A stretch of 64,000 bases of DNA from Pseudoscleropodium purum (GCA_963969395.1 OZ017803.1:15686001-15750000), one strand, 5' to 3'; positions 1 to 13,599 are shown, numbered from the stretch's first letter. Program-made: numbers and translations. The notes: generated by a model from the sequence alone, not told the origin.

Positions 1-2540
1 TTAACAAGCCAACAAGTTGAATATGTGGAAATCAAGAATTGAGGAAGTACTAGAATTGGGGTTCCAACTTCGAATGAGCTGTAGGCACGTTGAGGAATGC
101 CGTTGAAGAAGTGCCACAAGAAGTTTGTCTTCTTTGTAGAAGTTTTGCAACAGGTTTGTCTCATTCGCCAAACAAGTGCCGTAGCAAGTGGTTCCATTTT
201 GTATGACCCTATCCTATAGCTTGTTAGCAAGCCATTTGTAGGCTGGCAAATGCATCCCCATTTTACAAGCCGTGGACAACTTTGCTAGCCACTTGCTTAA
301 CAAGTCATCCATTTTGCGGGACGTGTAGGGCAATTTTGTCAACCTCTCTTACAAAGTCATCCTTTTTGCCAGACTTGTGGAGATGCTTTGACAATGTTTA
401 TTAACCTTGAAAGGACTTAATCTTCTATGACCAACGTAAGGTAGTCACCTATTAGGAAAAAATCTAAAGCTAGAAGAAGGTTACAAGTCATTAGAAGATT
501 TTTAAGGGCTTTGATTGCCCGTTTTAAGCTTGTTCCCCTACTACAAAGGGAACGGACAATTGTTAGAAAAAAATTCAAAAAAAAAAAATTCAATTTTTAA
601 AATGCAAAACAAAGTTGAATTTTTTTTTTTGAAAAATGATGTGGTAGAGGCTCGGCCACGTCAGATTGCTACATAGTCACTACAACAGTCGTGTTCCCGT
701 AGTTCACAGGGCTTGATAACTTGTGGGCTCTTAGAACCTTGAAAATCTTCTAGTGTTTGAACCCCTTCTTCCCATCTGATGCAATTAAAGAGGACACAAA
801 TTTGTTTTATTTATTTATTATTAGTATTTTTAATGAAAGCATCGATGTAGCACTACTTGTGCCATGTTAGCGACACATTAGGTTTTAATATTTTTTAATT
901 TTTCTATACTTGCATTGGGAGGGGCAAAAAAACGGAAGCTTAATGGCCCACTAGAGATTTAGATTTTCCTAATGAAAATTCATATTGTTGGACCAATAGG
1001 TGCATTCTTTGCTATTTTAGTGAACACTGAATGGTTATGCATTGACCACTTTTTGGCCTTGGTATCCTTCAAAGGTGAATTCTGAAATGAAAAATCTACC
1101 ATCATAAGCATCATTGTGGACACTCTACAACATTATTCAACTTTGAAGTAGGGGATCCTTTGCTTTTCATAAATCAAGGCTTATCTTATCAAGGCTTATT
1201 TTATGGTAGCAATGCAAGTTTCGCCATGAATGCAAGTTTTGCCTCCATTATAATAAAAATGATTTTTGTAATAGACATACAATAGATGAACCTTTCCACC
1301 CTCCTTACTGAAGTCTATTATGTCTTTTTAGAGAATTGTTGACATAATTGGTGCTAAAACATTTATTAGTCCTCTAGATGACAGATCTATGACAACAAGT
1401 ATCATTGTAAATTTTTTTTTAAGAAATTGTTGACGTGATTGATATTATACTATTTATTAACCTTTAAATTATAGATCTATCACTAAGGTAGTCATCTAAA
1501 GAAGATATGTACTTATCATCTCAAAAGATATGCTCTAAGATGATGAATAGTTGCATTACATATGTCAAGAAGAACAATAAAAAGTCATTCATCAGATGTT
1601 AGTTGTCATCCACTAAATTACAAAGACAAAAACATGCTCGTTTTGAAATTTAAAAATCACTATATGAGTTTGTGGAAGATTGTTGCCTACGGTTATTGGG
1701 CTCAAGTATATCATTATGAACATGTAACTAGTTGAAAGTAGATGCATGATTATTGGATTCAATAATTGGGATTTAAAATAGTTAAGACATTTTCTATAGT
1801 AAATCAACAACTTGAGTTCTTTTCACCCTCTTCCAATGTAAGTCTTTTCCATTTTTACTCTATTGCATCTTGACAAAGTGAAAATTATAGATTGAGAATT
1901 TGCATTATGATAAACTCAATGTGGAATTGAGTCATAAAAGTTCTTACACATTTCATCATGTGGTTTCTATATCATTCATTCATTATTTCACAATCTTAAA
2001 AGGTTGCTTTTGGATTACCATTGCAAATGTATAGCTAGAGAATTAAAAGAGTCACTCTTTATAAACATCTAAATGAAAGAGGTAGCCTTCCAAGGATGAA
2101 CATTGATGGAAAACTATGTGTTTTTCCTTTGACCACACACTATATTTTGTCTTTTTACTCTCAAAATGAGTTCACTAAAACATATTTAGAATGCTTGCAA
2201 AAGGAATTATTGAAGTTTTGGTCGTTACAATTAATTGACTTTGCAACAAATAATGCAAATAATCTCTTGGACATTTTTTAAAAACTAGCTTTTGATGCAT
2301 TCCAAGTAGGGATTTTTTTCATTTATTTTCAACAATGCAAGAAGCAATCTTTGTTGGAGTGATACAATTGTTTACATCTATATAATTGGATGAAACATGC
2401 AAAATATGGATAAAATTTAAACTATTAATCCAAAAGAATGCACATTCATTCAAAAAAGAGTGATATTGTCCTAAGAATAAACACCAATTCTATCGCTTTT
2501 GAGCAAAATATTACTTAAAAATACATGCTCATTCCAAGTA
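1..2540. other. AT-rich intergenic DNA
   Basis: I see no convincing gene here. The only open frames are about 60 codons, AT-driven and without recognisable motifs. Bases 560-630 carry runs of A and T, followed by a short GC-richer piece (about 640-720). The first 540 bases are rich in recurring ttgccaagt/acaagtc-like words, as in a decayed transposon end, but no paired repeat can be shown inside the window. Confidence 0.5.
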
Positions 2541-2583
2541 CTCAGGAGGATGGATGTTGTCTGCAGGGTTCAGACTGAGAGAA

Positions 2584-2800
2584 CTAAAGGATCAAGGCAG
2601 CTACCACAGCTCTTTTTACAGTGGTAAGGTGCCGACTCTTCAGACGCACATTGTCAAACACAGTGAAGAATGATGCCCGAATATACTTCACGTGAGATTC
2701 GAGCAGGAAAAGATGCTTTGCAATACTGGAGTCTGGATCATTAGACAATTGAGAGACCCAGAGTTGTTCGATACCGCAAATCTCAAGGCATACAAGGCAT
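2584..2800 (-). other. Exon-like open segment, product unknown
   Basis: On the minus strand a frame of 71 codons runs from an AG acceptor at 2803-2801 (gacag) to a TAG stop at 2586-2584. Its composition is less AT-rich than the flanks, and the translation is leucine-rich and helix-like, with the stretch GIEQLWVSQLSNDPD near its start. A second open piece lies just upstream on the same strand at about 2860-3040 (it contains MRSIGDGYAKAP), but the splice phases of the two do not join cleanly. A second frame of the 2584-2800 piece is also partly open, so coding is not proven. It lies 3' of the Nudix gene on the same strand and could be the last exon of a separate, otherwise lost gene. I do not recognise the family. 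Confidence 0.25.
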
Positions 2801-3195
2801 CTGTCAAATGTGCAATAGAAATTGACGATTGCAAACAGCTTTTAACATTTTTAGGATATGGTTAGAATGTTCCACAGTTGTGATACTCTTAAGCATAAGC
2901 AAATAGAGATCAACAAAACTACACTTGTCTCAGCTAAATGGGTTACTAATGCTATGAGATCAGCTGAAAGGCAGGATGGGGCTTTCGCATATCCATCTCC
3001 AATACTTCGCATTGTTAGTAACGTCCCACCTTGAATGATAAGATGAAATCATCATACATTAAGTAAGAGAAATTCGATCTTGAGAGCTTCGATACTAATC
3101 TTCAATGAAAGCACACTCCTACAATTTGGTGAAAATGATGAAAGTGTCCATAGGAAAAGGAAAGGAAAGGAAAGTCGAGGATAAACGCACTGGTT

Positions 3196-5589
<2,394 letters not shown>

Positions 5590-6234
5590 CTAAACCCTAA
5601 TCCTAACTCTGTTTTTTGGACACACAGCAATTACAACAGGGCAGAGATCAACTGACCCGCTCGCGCGACATGCAGTATCAGGAATTCGCCCTTGCGCATC
5701 AATTTCCGCAGGTGAGAGCGGCTCCAACGGACTCAGCCGTTGTCCTTTCACGTTCAAATTGAACACTGTGTCATGTCGTTTGGGCACAGCGGACGTCGCC
5801 TTCAACGCCGCCAGCTCACGCTGCAAGCTCTCCACTGTATCCGCCTTGGCCTTGTACCGTCCACAGATGGCCTTCTCCATTCGCAGAAGCTCAGCTAACA
5901 TGGTTTCGTTGTTTCGGGGTTGCAAGCTCTGGGAAATTTAAGGAGGTGCCGTTGATTCCATGTATGGATATGTTCGGGCTAAGTCCGCGGTGCAATTCTC
6001 CACCAGGGTTTGAACTTCGCATTGGAGAGCGCAGGCGAGCTCCTTCGTTTGACGAAGCTCGGTTGTGAGGGTTTTGTTCTCGTGTTCCAGATGTTTCAAT
6101 CGTTTGGACATGAGTTGGTGCTCGAGCTTCAGCTTGGCGTAGGAGCTGTCTTTTATGGCGAGCATCGTGTTGCACTCTGCCTTGCATTTGGGGTGGTCGT
6201 TTAGGCCACTGGAATACTCGTTACAGGGATTCAT
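5590..6234 (-). pseudogene. Short coiled-coil protein, frame cut by TAA
   Basis: From ATG at 6234-6232 a minus-strand frame runs 98 codons to TAA at 5940-5938, then continues open in the same frame for another 115 codons to TAG at 5592-5590. The first part starts MNPCNEYSSGLNDHPKCK, with four cysteines in 30 residues, then becomes a heptad-like coiled coil (about residues 40-85, with KRLKHLEHENKTLTTEL). The second part begins with another helical stretch (LLRMEKAICGRYK to LQRELAALKA) and ends in a low-complexity tail. Frame agreement and matching coiled-coil character across the stop suggest one protein with a nonsense codon. An intron of about 75 bp ending at tttcccag|AGC could also remove the stop, but its donor would be weak. 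The 5' end has been copied in tandem just upstream (6328-7020). Family not recognised. Confidence 0.5.
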
Positions 6235-7020
6235 GGCTTCAAATTCACAGGAAACCACGAGTTATCTGTAGAGTTTTGAGTAGGTCATGCAGGGACATTC
6301 TTTAGTTCGAGTTTTTTCTATTTTCATGGCGAGCATCGTGTTGCACTCTGCCTTGCATTTGGGGTGGTCGTTCAGGCCGCTGGAACACTCGTTACAGGGA
6401 TTCATGGCTTCAAATTCACAGGAAACCACGAGTTATCTTTAGAGTATTGAGTAGGTCATTCAGGGACATTCTTCAGTTCGCGTTTTTTTCTATTTTCATG
6501 ACGAGCATCGTGTTGCACTCTGTCTTGCATTTGGGGTGATCGTTCAAACCGTTGGAAAACTCGTTACAGGGATTTATGGCCGCAAATTTACAGGGAACCC
6601 AAGTATTTCTCTCATGTTTTTTTCACAGTATGAATAGGTCATGCAGGGACATTCTTTTGTTAAATTTTTTTGTGTTTTTGGACCATCATATCCTCAGTTC
6701 TTCACTGATTCTGGAGATATAAAATTTGGGTTCATACTAATGATTGATTCTTCACAATGTGATCAACAGAACTGATCATTTTCAAATCTTGATCCCTTTG
6801 AGGTTAGTAAGAATTTCATGTGAACTGGCACTAATTTCTTGCCATCAGAACGTCGGCTTGGCGTAGGAGCTGGCTCGACCTTGCATTTGGGTTGATCGTT
6901 CAGGCCGTCGGTTGTAACACTGTTTACAGGGATTCATGGCTTCAAATGCACAAAATTTGAAGTACTTATCTCTTGTTTTCGTTTTCTTTTTACAGTATTG
7001 AGGAAGTCATGCAGGGACAT
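6157..7020. repeat. Tandem copies of a 5' gene end, 171-bp period
   Basis: The block starting ggcgagcatcgtgttgc occurs at 6157 (inside the coiled-coil gene), 6328 and 6500, spaced 171 and 172 bp. Each copy carries the complement of the first 25-30 codons of that gene, plus leader ending in gcagggacattctt. A fourth, rearranged copy lies at about 6860-7020. It lacks some internal bases but keeps the ggcttggcgtaggagct piece found further into the gene, so the copied unit was once longer. Copies 2 and 3 retain recognisable MNPCNE-like coding with substitutions. Confidence 0.85.
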
Positions 7021-7049
7021 TCTTTGGTTCGTTTTGAAATATGAAAAAA

Positions 7050-7175
7050 TTGGACCAACATATCACTGATTCTGGTGATACAAAATTTGGACTCATCTGA
7101 ATGATTGATGTTTCACAATGTGATCAATTGAACTGATCATTTTCAAACCGTGAATCCTTGGTCTTAGTGAGAATT
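7050..7175 (+). repeat. Leader-like block also found in TGD3 intron 1
   Basis: The run from ttcactgattctgg through gatcaattgaactgatc to accgtgaatccttgg reappears in diverged form at about 47520-47628, inside the first intron of TGD3. A shorter version lies at about 6695-6800. The order of short shared words is kept, so these are related copies. Confidence 0.6.
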
Positions 7176-7230
7176 TTATGTGACTTGGTAGCAATTCCTT
7201 GCCATTCGAATGTTTGGTTGTGCTTGTATG

Positions 7231-7340
7231 CTAGATAGATAGAAACTCTGGTCTTCAAAGAAGGCTATTGTGAATAAAGTGTCTATTCGTGATGACAACA
7301 AGTCAATGTCCAACGGATCAAAGACCATTGATGCTCGCAT
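7231..7340 (+). repeat. Block shared with 54274-54383, inverted
   Basis: From ctagatagatag through actctggtcttcaaagaagg to aacggatcaaag, this segment matches the reverse complement of 54274-54383 over about 105 bp. Both copies read openly in one frame (NKVSxR...NGSKxIDA), and several differences fall at third codon positions. That fits a coding part of a former mobile element or gene rather than random satellite DNA. Confidence 0.65.
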
Positions 7341-7599
7341 GCTATTGTTTGATCAGTATTGTTTCTAAGTTGGGATGATTGTAATTGTTGCAATTAGATG
7401 AAGGTATTGTTGGTTCAGACAATGAGGAATTGTTCAATGAATAAACGGGTGTGTCTTTTGGTAAGTTATTGCAAACGTACCTAACTTAAGAAGTTTTGTG
7501 TGTCTAAGAACCCTTTGTAATAGTTTCAAAATTGTCACAAGTGTGTAAGAGCAATCAATGGGAGTTGAAGCATTTTGTTCTTCAAGGGTAGTGGTTAAT

Positions 7600-8390
7600 T
7601 AAGCCCTAAACTCCATTTTTGACAACATAGCGATTTTGGGTAGCTCACTACAAATGTAATTTTTATTCTTTTTCTTTGAAATTTTCATACAACATGTACA
7701 TGGAGAGTAGGCTAAAATGCCTAACAATTTTCATAACTTTTGACTGTATGGTTAGAAATTTATTGTATGATATGTAATTTTCATTGCTTAGTTGCCAATT
7801 GGGCATCTCAAAAAAAATTCTTAAAAAATCATTTTTTTAAGAAATAAATTTGGAATTGTTTTTTTAGATTTATATTTACATGGAAAGCTTTGAATCATTC
7901 TATTTTGATTAATTAGATGAAAGTTATGAGGAGTTTTAGTTTGCAAGCAATTATGGATTCTCTATTCTAGAATAAAATTTGACATCCTTTATTGAACTCA
8001 ATTTTCAATTTTCTTTGAAAAAAAATCATAGGATGTAGATTGTTTATTATGGCATTATAACCATTAGGAGCAACTTACCTTGAAGAATGAATCTAAAATA
8101 GCACCACCATTGTGAATATTTTTAATACAAATGTGACCTTGTGAAGTGCAATTGCTTTCTTTTAGCTAGGCTAAGAAAAAGATTTTGTCAATTCAAATGC
8201 TAATATCTTGTAATCTACATGGTAGAAAATTTTGAGATTTTTTTCACATATTTTCAAACCATTTTACTACAAGATCCTATGGTTGCATATGTCCAAAATT
8301 AATATTTTTTTTTTCTAAAATTTGGTACTTATATTAAAGATGTTAGTTTGGGAATGATCTTGATGAAAACATAGTTAAGGGATTAAAGGG
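7600..8390 (+). repeat. Dispersed old repeat, copy A (uninterrupted)
   Basis: About 790 bp with the landmarks gacaacatagcgat, aaagctttgaatcattc, atgaaagttatg, ttgaagaatgaat, caattcaaatgctaata and caagatcctatgg in fixed order. The same landmarks, in the same order, occur at 39090-39562 and 41045-41385 (split by an insertion) and reversed at 63664-64000. No coding frame is evident. The repeat class cannot be assigned from what is visible. Confidence 0.75.
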
Positions 8391-11300
8391 GAGTCACTAG
8401 TGCATGAGTTGGTATCCTATGCTTTCAATTTTGAAAATTCCTAAAATATTGTGTGTCAAACAAATACAAAACAATTTAATTGAGTCTCAAAGAGGCAAAA
8501 AAAAGGTGGTAATTCAAAGTGTATATATATTAGTCACATATTAGCTTTGGAAGGAAGTTGATGAACGCTAAGAAATTACTAATGGATGATTTCTAAGATT
8601 ATTGTAGAAATGAAGAATACATTTCTCAATCAAATCGGTTTTGGCAATGTACCTTGGTAATAGGCCTCATTCTTTGAAGCTTAAATTTAAAAAATCCTTA
8701 CAACTTGCTAAATAGTCTCTAGAATTGCTAAAGTCACAAGCCATGAAACTTTCAAGTAATTTTTCAAATCTTTGTAGCCTATAAAGTGACTCACTACAAC
8801 TACACCAAAACTCTGTGCATATGCCAATAAATACTAAATTGACTCTTTTCAAAGGTATACAAAATGCTAAGAGTGGAAAACAATTTCTACATTGTTTCAT
8901 TTCACATCCTCACTTCCACTTCATACGTGATTGGAACCACTCTTGTCAACTCTTGTTGTAGGGTATATGGATATCTTGCTTATATGGTATGAAAAAGATG
9001 CTCTACCACATAGGTTCTTCATTAGATTCACTCATCAATTTCCTTTGGAGATTCTCTAATTTCTTTTTGCATAGCTTATATTTTAGAGTATTGTAGGCAT
9101 GCTTATACATGTGGATATTATTTGGTTGAAACTTAAACCCAAGCTTGAGCTAGAGTACACTTTTCATCCAATTTATGCCTTTGAACTTAATATAGTTTAT
9201 AATGTAAGGATTTTTGTTTTTTTGGAGAATTTGTAGGTCACTTGAGATTAATTTTCTTAAAGACTAATTATATAGTTGATCAAATGAAAAGATGCGTCTC
9301 TGAACTTATAGTATTTTCTAGGAAGTTTTTTGTGCTTGTATATATTTTTCTTGAGAGCACCTAGGGTTCTTGGTATGCATGGTCACTATATATATCTAGC
9401 AACATTTATATAAATATATATTTTTATGTACATTTTAAAATCACTTTGCAACTCACTAAATTGAATGAATTAGGATGAATTGTTTCCAATAGGAATCCCA
9501 TTGTATAACATGCTTAAAAAGTATATCGGCAAAAGATGTTTAAGACAAATCAATAAAGACAATTTGTAGCAATGTTATAAATGAGACTCACATTGGTTTT
9601 TTTGCTACGACAATAGTCATGGTCATGATTGTGATTGACTCATTGGCATTTCTAATTTCACTTTTCTTTGTAGATTTTGTTGAAGCTTTACCTTCATGAA
9701 AATTTGCAAATTCTCCTATAGAATAGACATAAAACAACTTGAACCACTTATAGTGATTGAATCCTCATACAAGCTCATGAGCAATATATTGATGTTGCCA
9801 AGATTCTCAATCTATAAGTATGTACTAGCCTTAAGTGAGACTTTAGATTAATATATAATTGTATTATTTAGTTCCTTTAGACCAAATCCACTAAAAAAAT
9901 TCAACACGTTATGACCCTATCACTAAACCAATGCAAGTATATTAGAATATAGCTCAATCATCAATCAATGGGGGAGAATGGATATCTTTAAAAGCCAACC
10001 TTGAGTGATGAAATTCATTTTAGAAAAGCTATCTCTACAAGATTTTGTACTTCCACTATGGGTGCTCCAAAGAATGACAAGAGTTCACTAGATTTTTTGA
10101 GAAGGAACCTTCAGTTTCCTTTGTTACTCTCCTTTGGATTCCAATACTCTATACTATGCATTTTCCTTGCAAAGATGAATCTAACTATTCCTCCCAATTG
10201 GATTCTCAATTTCATTTTGGCACTTGAGGCCAATGGGTATAAGTGGTGGTTTTGTGCTTTTGAGTGGTGTACTTGGCTATTTCAAAGTCTATCAATTGCA
10301 ATGACAGTGGCCTTTTGTAGTTGTCAGCTCCATCATGCATAAGAATTGCTTGTTGTTATTCCTACTTAAGCTTCCACCCAAGTTTGTCGAGGACAACAAC
10401 ACCAGTACCTTAAGTGTTAATTAGAGTAACTTGTTAATGGGCCTACAAGTAAATCTAGATTTATAAGGTTGTGGTAGATTGGAAGAATAACAATGTCGTC
10501 TAAATATTTGACTTAGGATCCCATCAATGGTCCACTCTATTAGCTCCTTTGCAAATGAAAGCTTATGCAAACTCAAGTAATGAAATTGTGATTTGTCACA
10601 ACTATGGACAAGAAAATGCACTTAGATAGAGTTAGTCCTAACAAATTATATAATTAGACTTCAATAAATAAATGTTACATTTACTATTGTAAATGAACAT
10701 TAATTCATCACATATAATGTAAAAAACTAACATTTTTGAGAAATTCATATTCAACATTATGTTTTTTTATTGTAATGCCCAAACCAAACATTATTGATAA
10801 ATTCATATTCAATATCATGAATATTTTTGAAATCATTTGTTTTCCTTTGTTAGGTCTTTTAAAATAAAAATCTCTTAATGATTTCAACAACATTTTTTAC
10901 AAATGTTTTCCAAAGTGGATGTTTTCAAAAATGTTTGACAAATTTTTTTTTACTGCAATAAGAAGATAAATCAATGTAGTCAAGGATTCACCTATCCACA
11001 CCTATCAAATGTTGTAGTAAATAAACCATGATTATTATTATAGTAGTTGAAGAAGACCTTGATACTGTGAGTTCCTTGATGAATAAATGAGAACATTTGC
11101 ATCTTCCTATGTAGGTAAAGCTTTGAAGCTTGCTTACAACAAATTTTTGCAATTTATTCACTTTTTGAAGGATTACCATTTGGTTATCATTCATTATGCT
11201 TCTCCACCCCCTTTGAGTCCAATTGGTGGACTACATGTAAACAAAGAAGTTAAGGCAATTGGTGGAGGAAAAGAAGAAGACTTGACACAAGTATCGACAT

Positions 11301-11940
11301 GAGTGTTGGAAACATTAGATAAAGTAGTGAAGTAATTGAAAGGATATTGTGGTATATGTGACAATAGTGTAGGGTGTCTAAAAGTGCAAACATTGTGTGT
11401 TTGTTTTTTAAGTGTCTATAGATGTTGAAGTGAATTATTTTTGTGTTGTGTAAACCATCAATATAAAATGAGAAGTTATTGTATATGCCTTCAATTTTGT
11501 TTTGATTTTCTAAATAAATCTTCCAATAATTACAATGATTTTCTCTTGTACATGTGATATTGGTATAAAAATGATATGATATTAACATAATTACAGTGCA
11601 TAGTATTAAAAGACTAAAATATAAAAAGAAGAAGAGTAATTGAGATGAAAAAAACGTGCATTCTTTATTTATTCTATATACAAGTAATCAAAAGTGCATC
11701 CTTGTACAATATTTGCATGTACAAATGAAGCACATGATGATAAAACAAAAAAAAGGTGTTCTTGAAAAAGTTGGGGGTACCCAACTTTATAAAATAAAAT
11801 TTTTAATGAATAGTGCATGCGGTCATTGCACTTTGCCAAGTGCAAGAATGTCTAATTCAGTGTTCTGCAACCGGATATGATATTCTAAAAATTTAGGGTT
11901 TTGAGAATTAATCTTGCAATTGGGCCCCCAACCCTAAATC
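8391..11940. other. AT-rich intergenic DNA
   Basis: About 3.5 kb with no supportable gene. The longest frame (10001-10342, plus, 113 codons) has no motif and biased AT-rich codons. A short inverted repeat, gttgggggtacccaac, lies at about 11770. Nothing else stands out. Confidence 0.5.
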
Positions 11941-11949
11941 TCATCAAGA

Positions 11950-12380
11950 GTGATGCAATCTTCGGGAAGCATGCTCAAGCTCCCCGGCAACAGCGCTTTG
12001 TCCTCGCACCTCGTTGTGTAACTCCTCCTGCGACATGCTCCGCAACCACCCATGAAATTTCAAACTCCAGGGTTTAAGAATTCATGAGCCCCAAACCCTA
12101 AAACTCGTCAAGTCTCATGAGCTTCAGTGCAAGCCCTCGCACCTCGTTGTGTAACTCCTCCTGCGAAGTGCTCCGCAACCATCCATGAAATTTCAAACTC
12201 CAAGGTTTAAGAATTCATGAGCCCCAAACCCTAAAACTCGTCAAGTCTCATGAGCTTCAGTGCAAGCCCTCGCACCTCGTTGTGTAACTCCTCCTGCGAA
12301 GTGCTCCGCAACCATCCATGAAATTTCAAACTCCAGGGTTTAAGAATTCATGAGCCCCAAACCCTAAAACTCGTCAAGTC
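11950..12380 (-). repeat. Three tandem copies of the next gene's 3' end
   Basis: The word cctcgcacctcgttg occurs at 12002, 12135 and 12268 (133-bp spacing), and a matching word occurs inside the nucleotidyltransferase gene at 12427. Read on the minus strand, each unit stays open in the frame matching the gene's C-terminus: GWLxSxxxEEL followed by NEVRG, where the gene has GWLGSMGVDELRNEVRG. Each unit has its own stop. The outermost unit (about 11950-12070) diverges after NEVRG, while the inner two are almost identical. They look like remains of tandem gene copies reduced to their last 25-30 codons plus 3' flank. Confidence 0.85.
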
Positions 12381-13463
12381 TCATGCGGCAATCTTTCGCG
12401 AACCACGTTCAAGCTTCAGTGCAAGCCCTCGCACCTCGTTCCTTAACTCATCCACCCCCATGCTCCCCAACCATCCCTGAAACTCCACCGATCCCAACTG
12501 CCCATGCTCTCCATGCACCTCCCTCAACACCTCTCCCACCAACGCATTCGGAAACTCGGGAAACCAGCTCTGAATCATTCCAAAGTTCAGTAGCTTTTTG
12601 CACTCCTTCCGCATCTCCATCTCTTTCTCTTTCTCCATCCCCTTCCCTTTCCACTCTAGATACCTCTCCCTCTCCCCGAAGAAATCGACCCAGGCTTCTT
12701 CGTTACCGCAATCGCACGATTGGTTCCCAAAGGAAGTTTTTCCAGTCGAGTGCCACCACTGGTAGAAATTTTCAATCATGGGACGTCTCTTGGAGGTGGC
12801 TGTGTAGACTGTTTGAGTCCATGTGTTCATGGCGGAGGCGTCGAAGAAGCGGTTGGAGACGATGAGGTCGAAGGCGCGGGAGAGGGAGAGGGAGGTGTGG
12901 CCGTCGAAAGCGTCGGGAGGGAGACCGAGGAACTCGCCTACCTTCGTGGGATCCACAGAGAGCAGAAACGATCTCTCCTGCCTCGACACGTTCTTCTCTC
13001 GCTCTCTCCTCAAAAACAACCCCTGCGTCGTTAATCCCAACCCCCGCGGGGTCAATGACACTTGCAGCAGCCTTGCGAAGTCCCCATTTGAGTGCACAGT
13101 AGCGTACATGCCCAACTGCGCCGCGTCCATTACGAAACCGACATCCACCTGGTACCTCTCCACCGTCAGGAACGACACGTTGCGTCCGTTTCGCACGGGC
13201 TTCTGGGGGCTACGCAGTGTTTCCACCAGAAACTCTGTCATGGCGTCGAGCGCGCGGTCGGGGCTGGTGCAGGTAGGGTTGCAGGAGGCGTAGAGGTCGA
13301 CGTCGCCGAACGAGGATTTGTCGAGAATCTCGGCGGAGGATGTGACGAGGAGACTAGGGGAGAGGTGGGGGGATTCGCGTAAGGAAGAGAGGACGAGGTG
13401 GCGGATGCGGGAGTGCTCCGAAGGGGTTAAGCGCACTGTGTCTGGGAATGCGTTGCCACCCAT
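12381..13463 (-). CDS. Nucleotidyltransferase-fold protein, intronless
   Basis: A single exon of 360 residues starts at ATG 13463-13461 (MGGNAFPD) and ends at TGA 12383-12381. Three features suggest a DNA polymerase beta-type nucleotidyltransferase core: a leading GG, the paired acidic motif FGDVDLYA (D54, D56) and a third carboxylate in YQVDVGF (D107). A conserved-looking block at 165-210 (SVDPTKVGEFLGL, then FDLIVSNRFF) follows. A charged Glu/Lys/Met segment lies at 268-290, and the C-terminus is helical (GWLGSMGVDEL). From memory, similar MGGxAF...GDVD proteins occur in fungi and some large DNA viruses; I could not check this. GC content is well above the neighbourhood and there is no intron, both compatible with transfer. 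No neighbour hints at the substrate. Existence of the gene is strong, the fold likely, the function unknown. Confidence 0.8.
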   Translation of the reverse strand: MGGNAFPDTVRLTPSEHSRIRHLVLSSLRESPHLSPSLLVTSSAEILDKSSFGDVDLYASCNPTCTSPDRALDAMTEFLVETLRSPQKPVRNGRNVSFLTVERYQVDVGFVMDAAQLGMYATVHSNGDFARLLQVSLTPRGLGLTTQGLFLRREREKNVSRQERSFLLSVDPTKVGEFLGLPPDAFDGHTSLSLSRAFDLIVSNRFFDASAMNTWTQTVYTATSKRRPMIENFYQWWHSTGKTSFGNQSCDCGNEEAWVDFFGERERYLEWKGKGMEKEKEMEMRKECKKLLNFGMIQSWFPEFPNALVGEVLREVHGEHGQLGSVEFQGWLGSMGVDELRNEVRGLALKLERGSRKIAA

Positions 13464-13599
13464 TGAGGACTGCAGTTATGTCTCGTGATTTATGTGCAGA
13501 TTGATAGTTTAGAACGCAAATTGACTGTCAATTCGAGCAAGTCTTTTTTGATCTCGAATTTTGCCACGGAAAGCCAAAAATGGTGGCCGCAGATCCTCC

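Noticed and set aside
10001..10342. 113-codon plus-strand frame
   Set aside because: AT-driven, no motif, no neighbouring exon, and surrounded by gene-empty DNA.
12383..13382. Several plus-strand frames of 96-160 codons opposite the nucleotidyltransferase gene
   Set aside because: They are antisense shadows of a GC-rich coding exon with clear family features on the minus strand.
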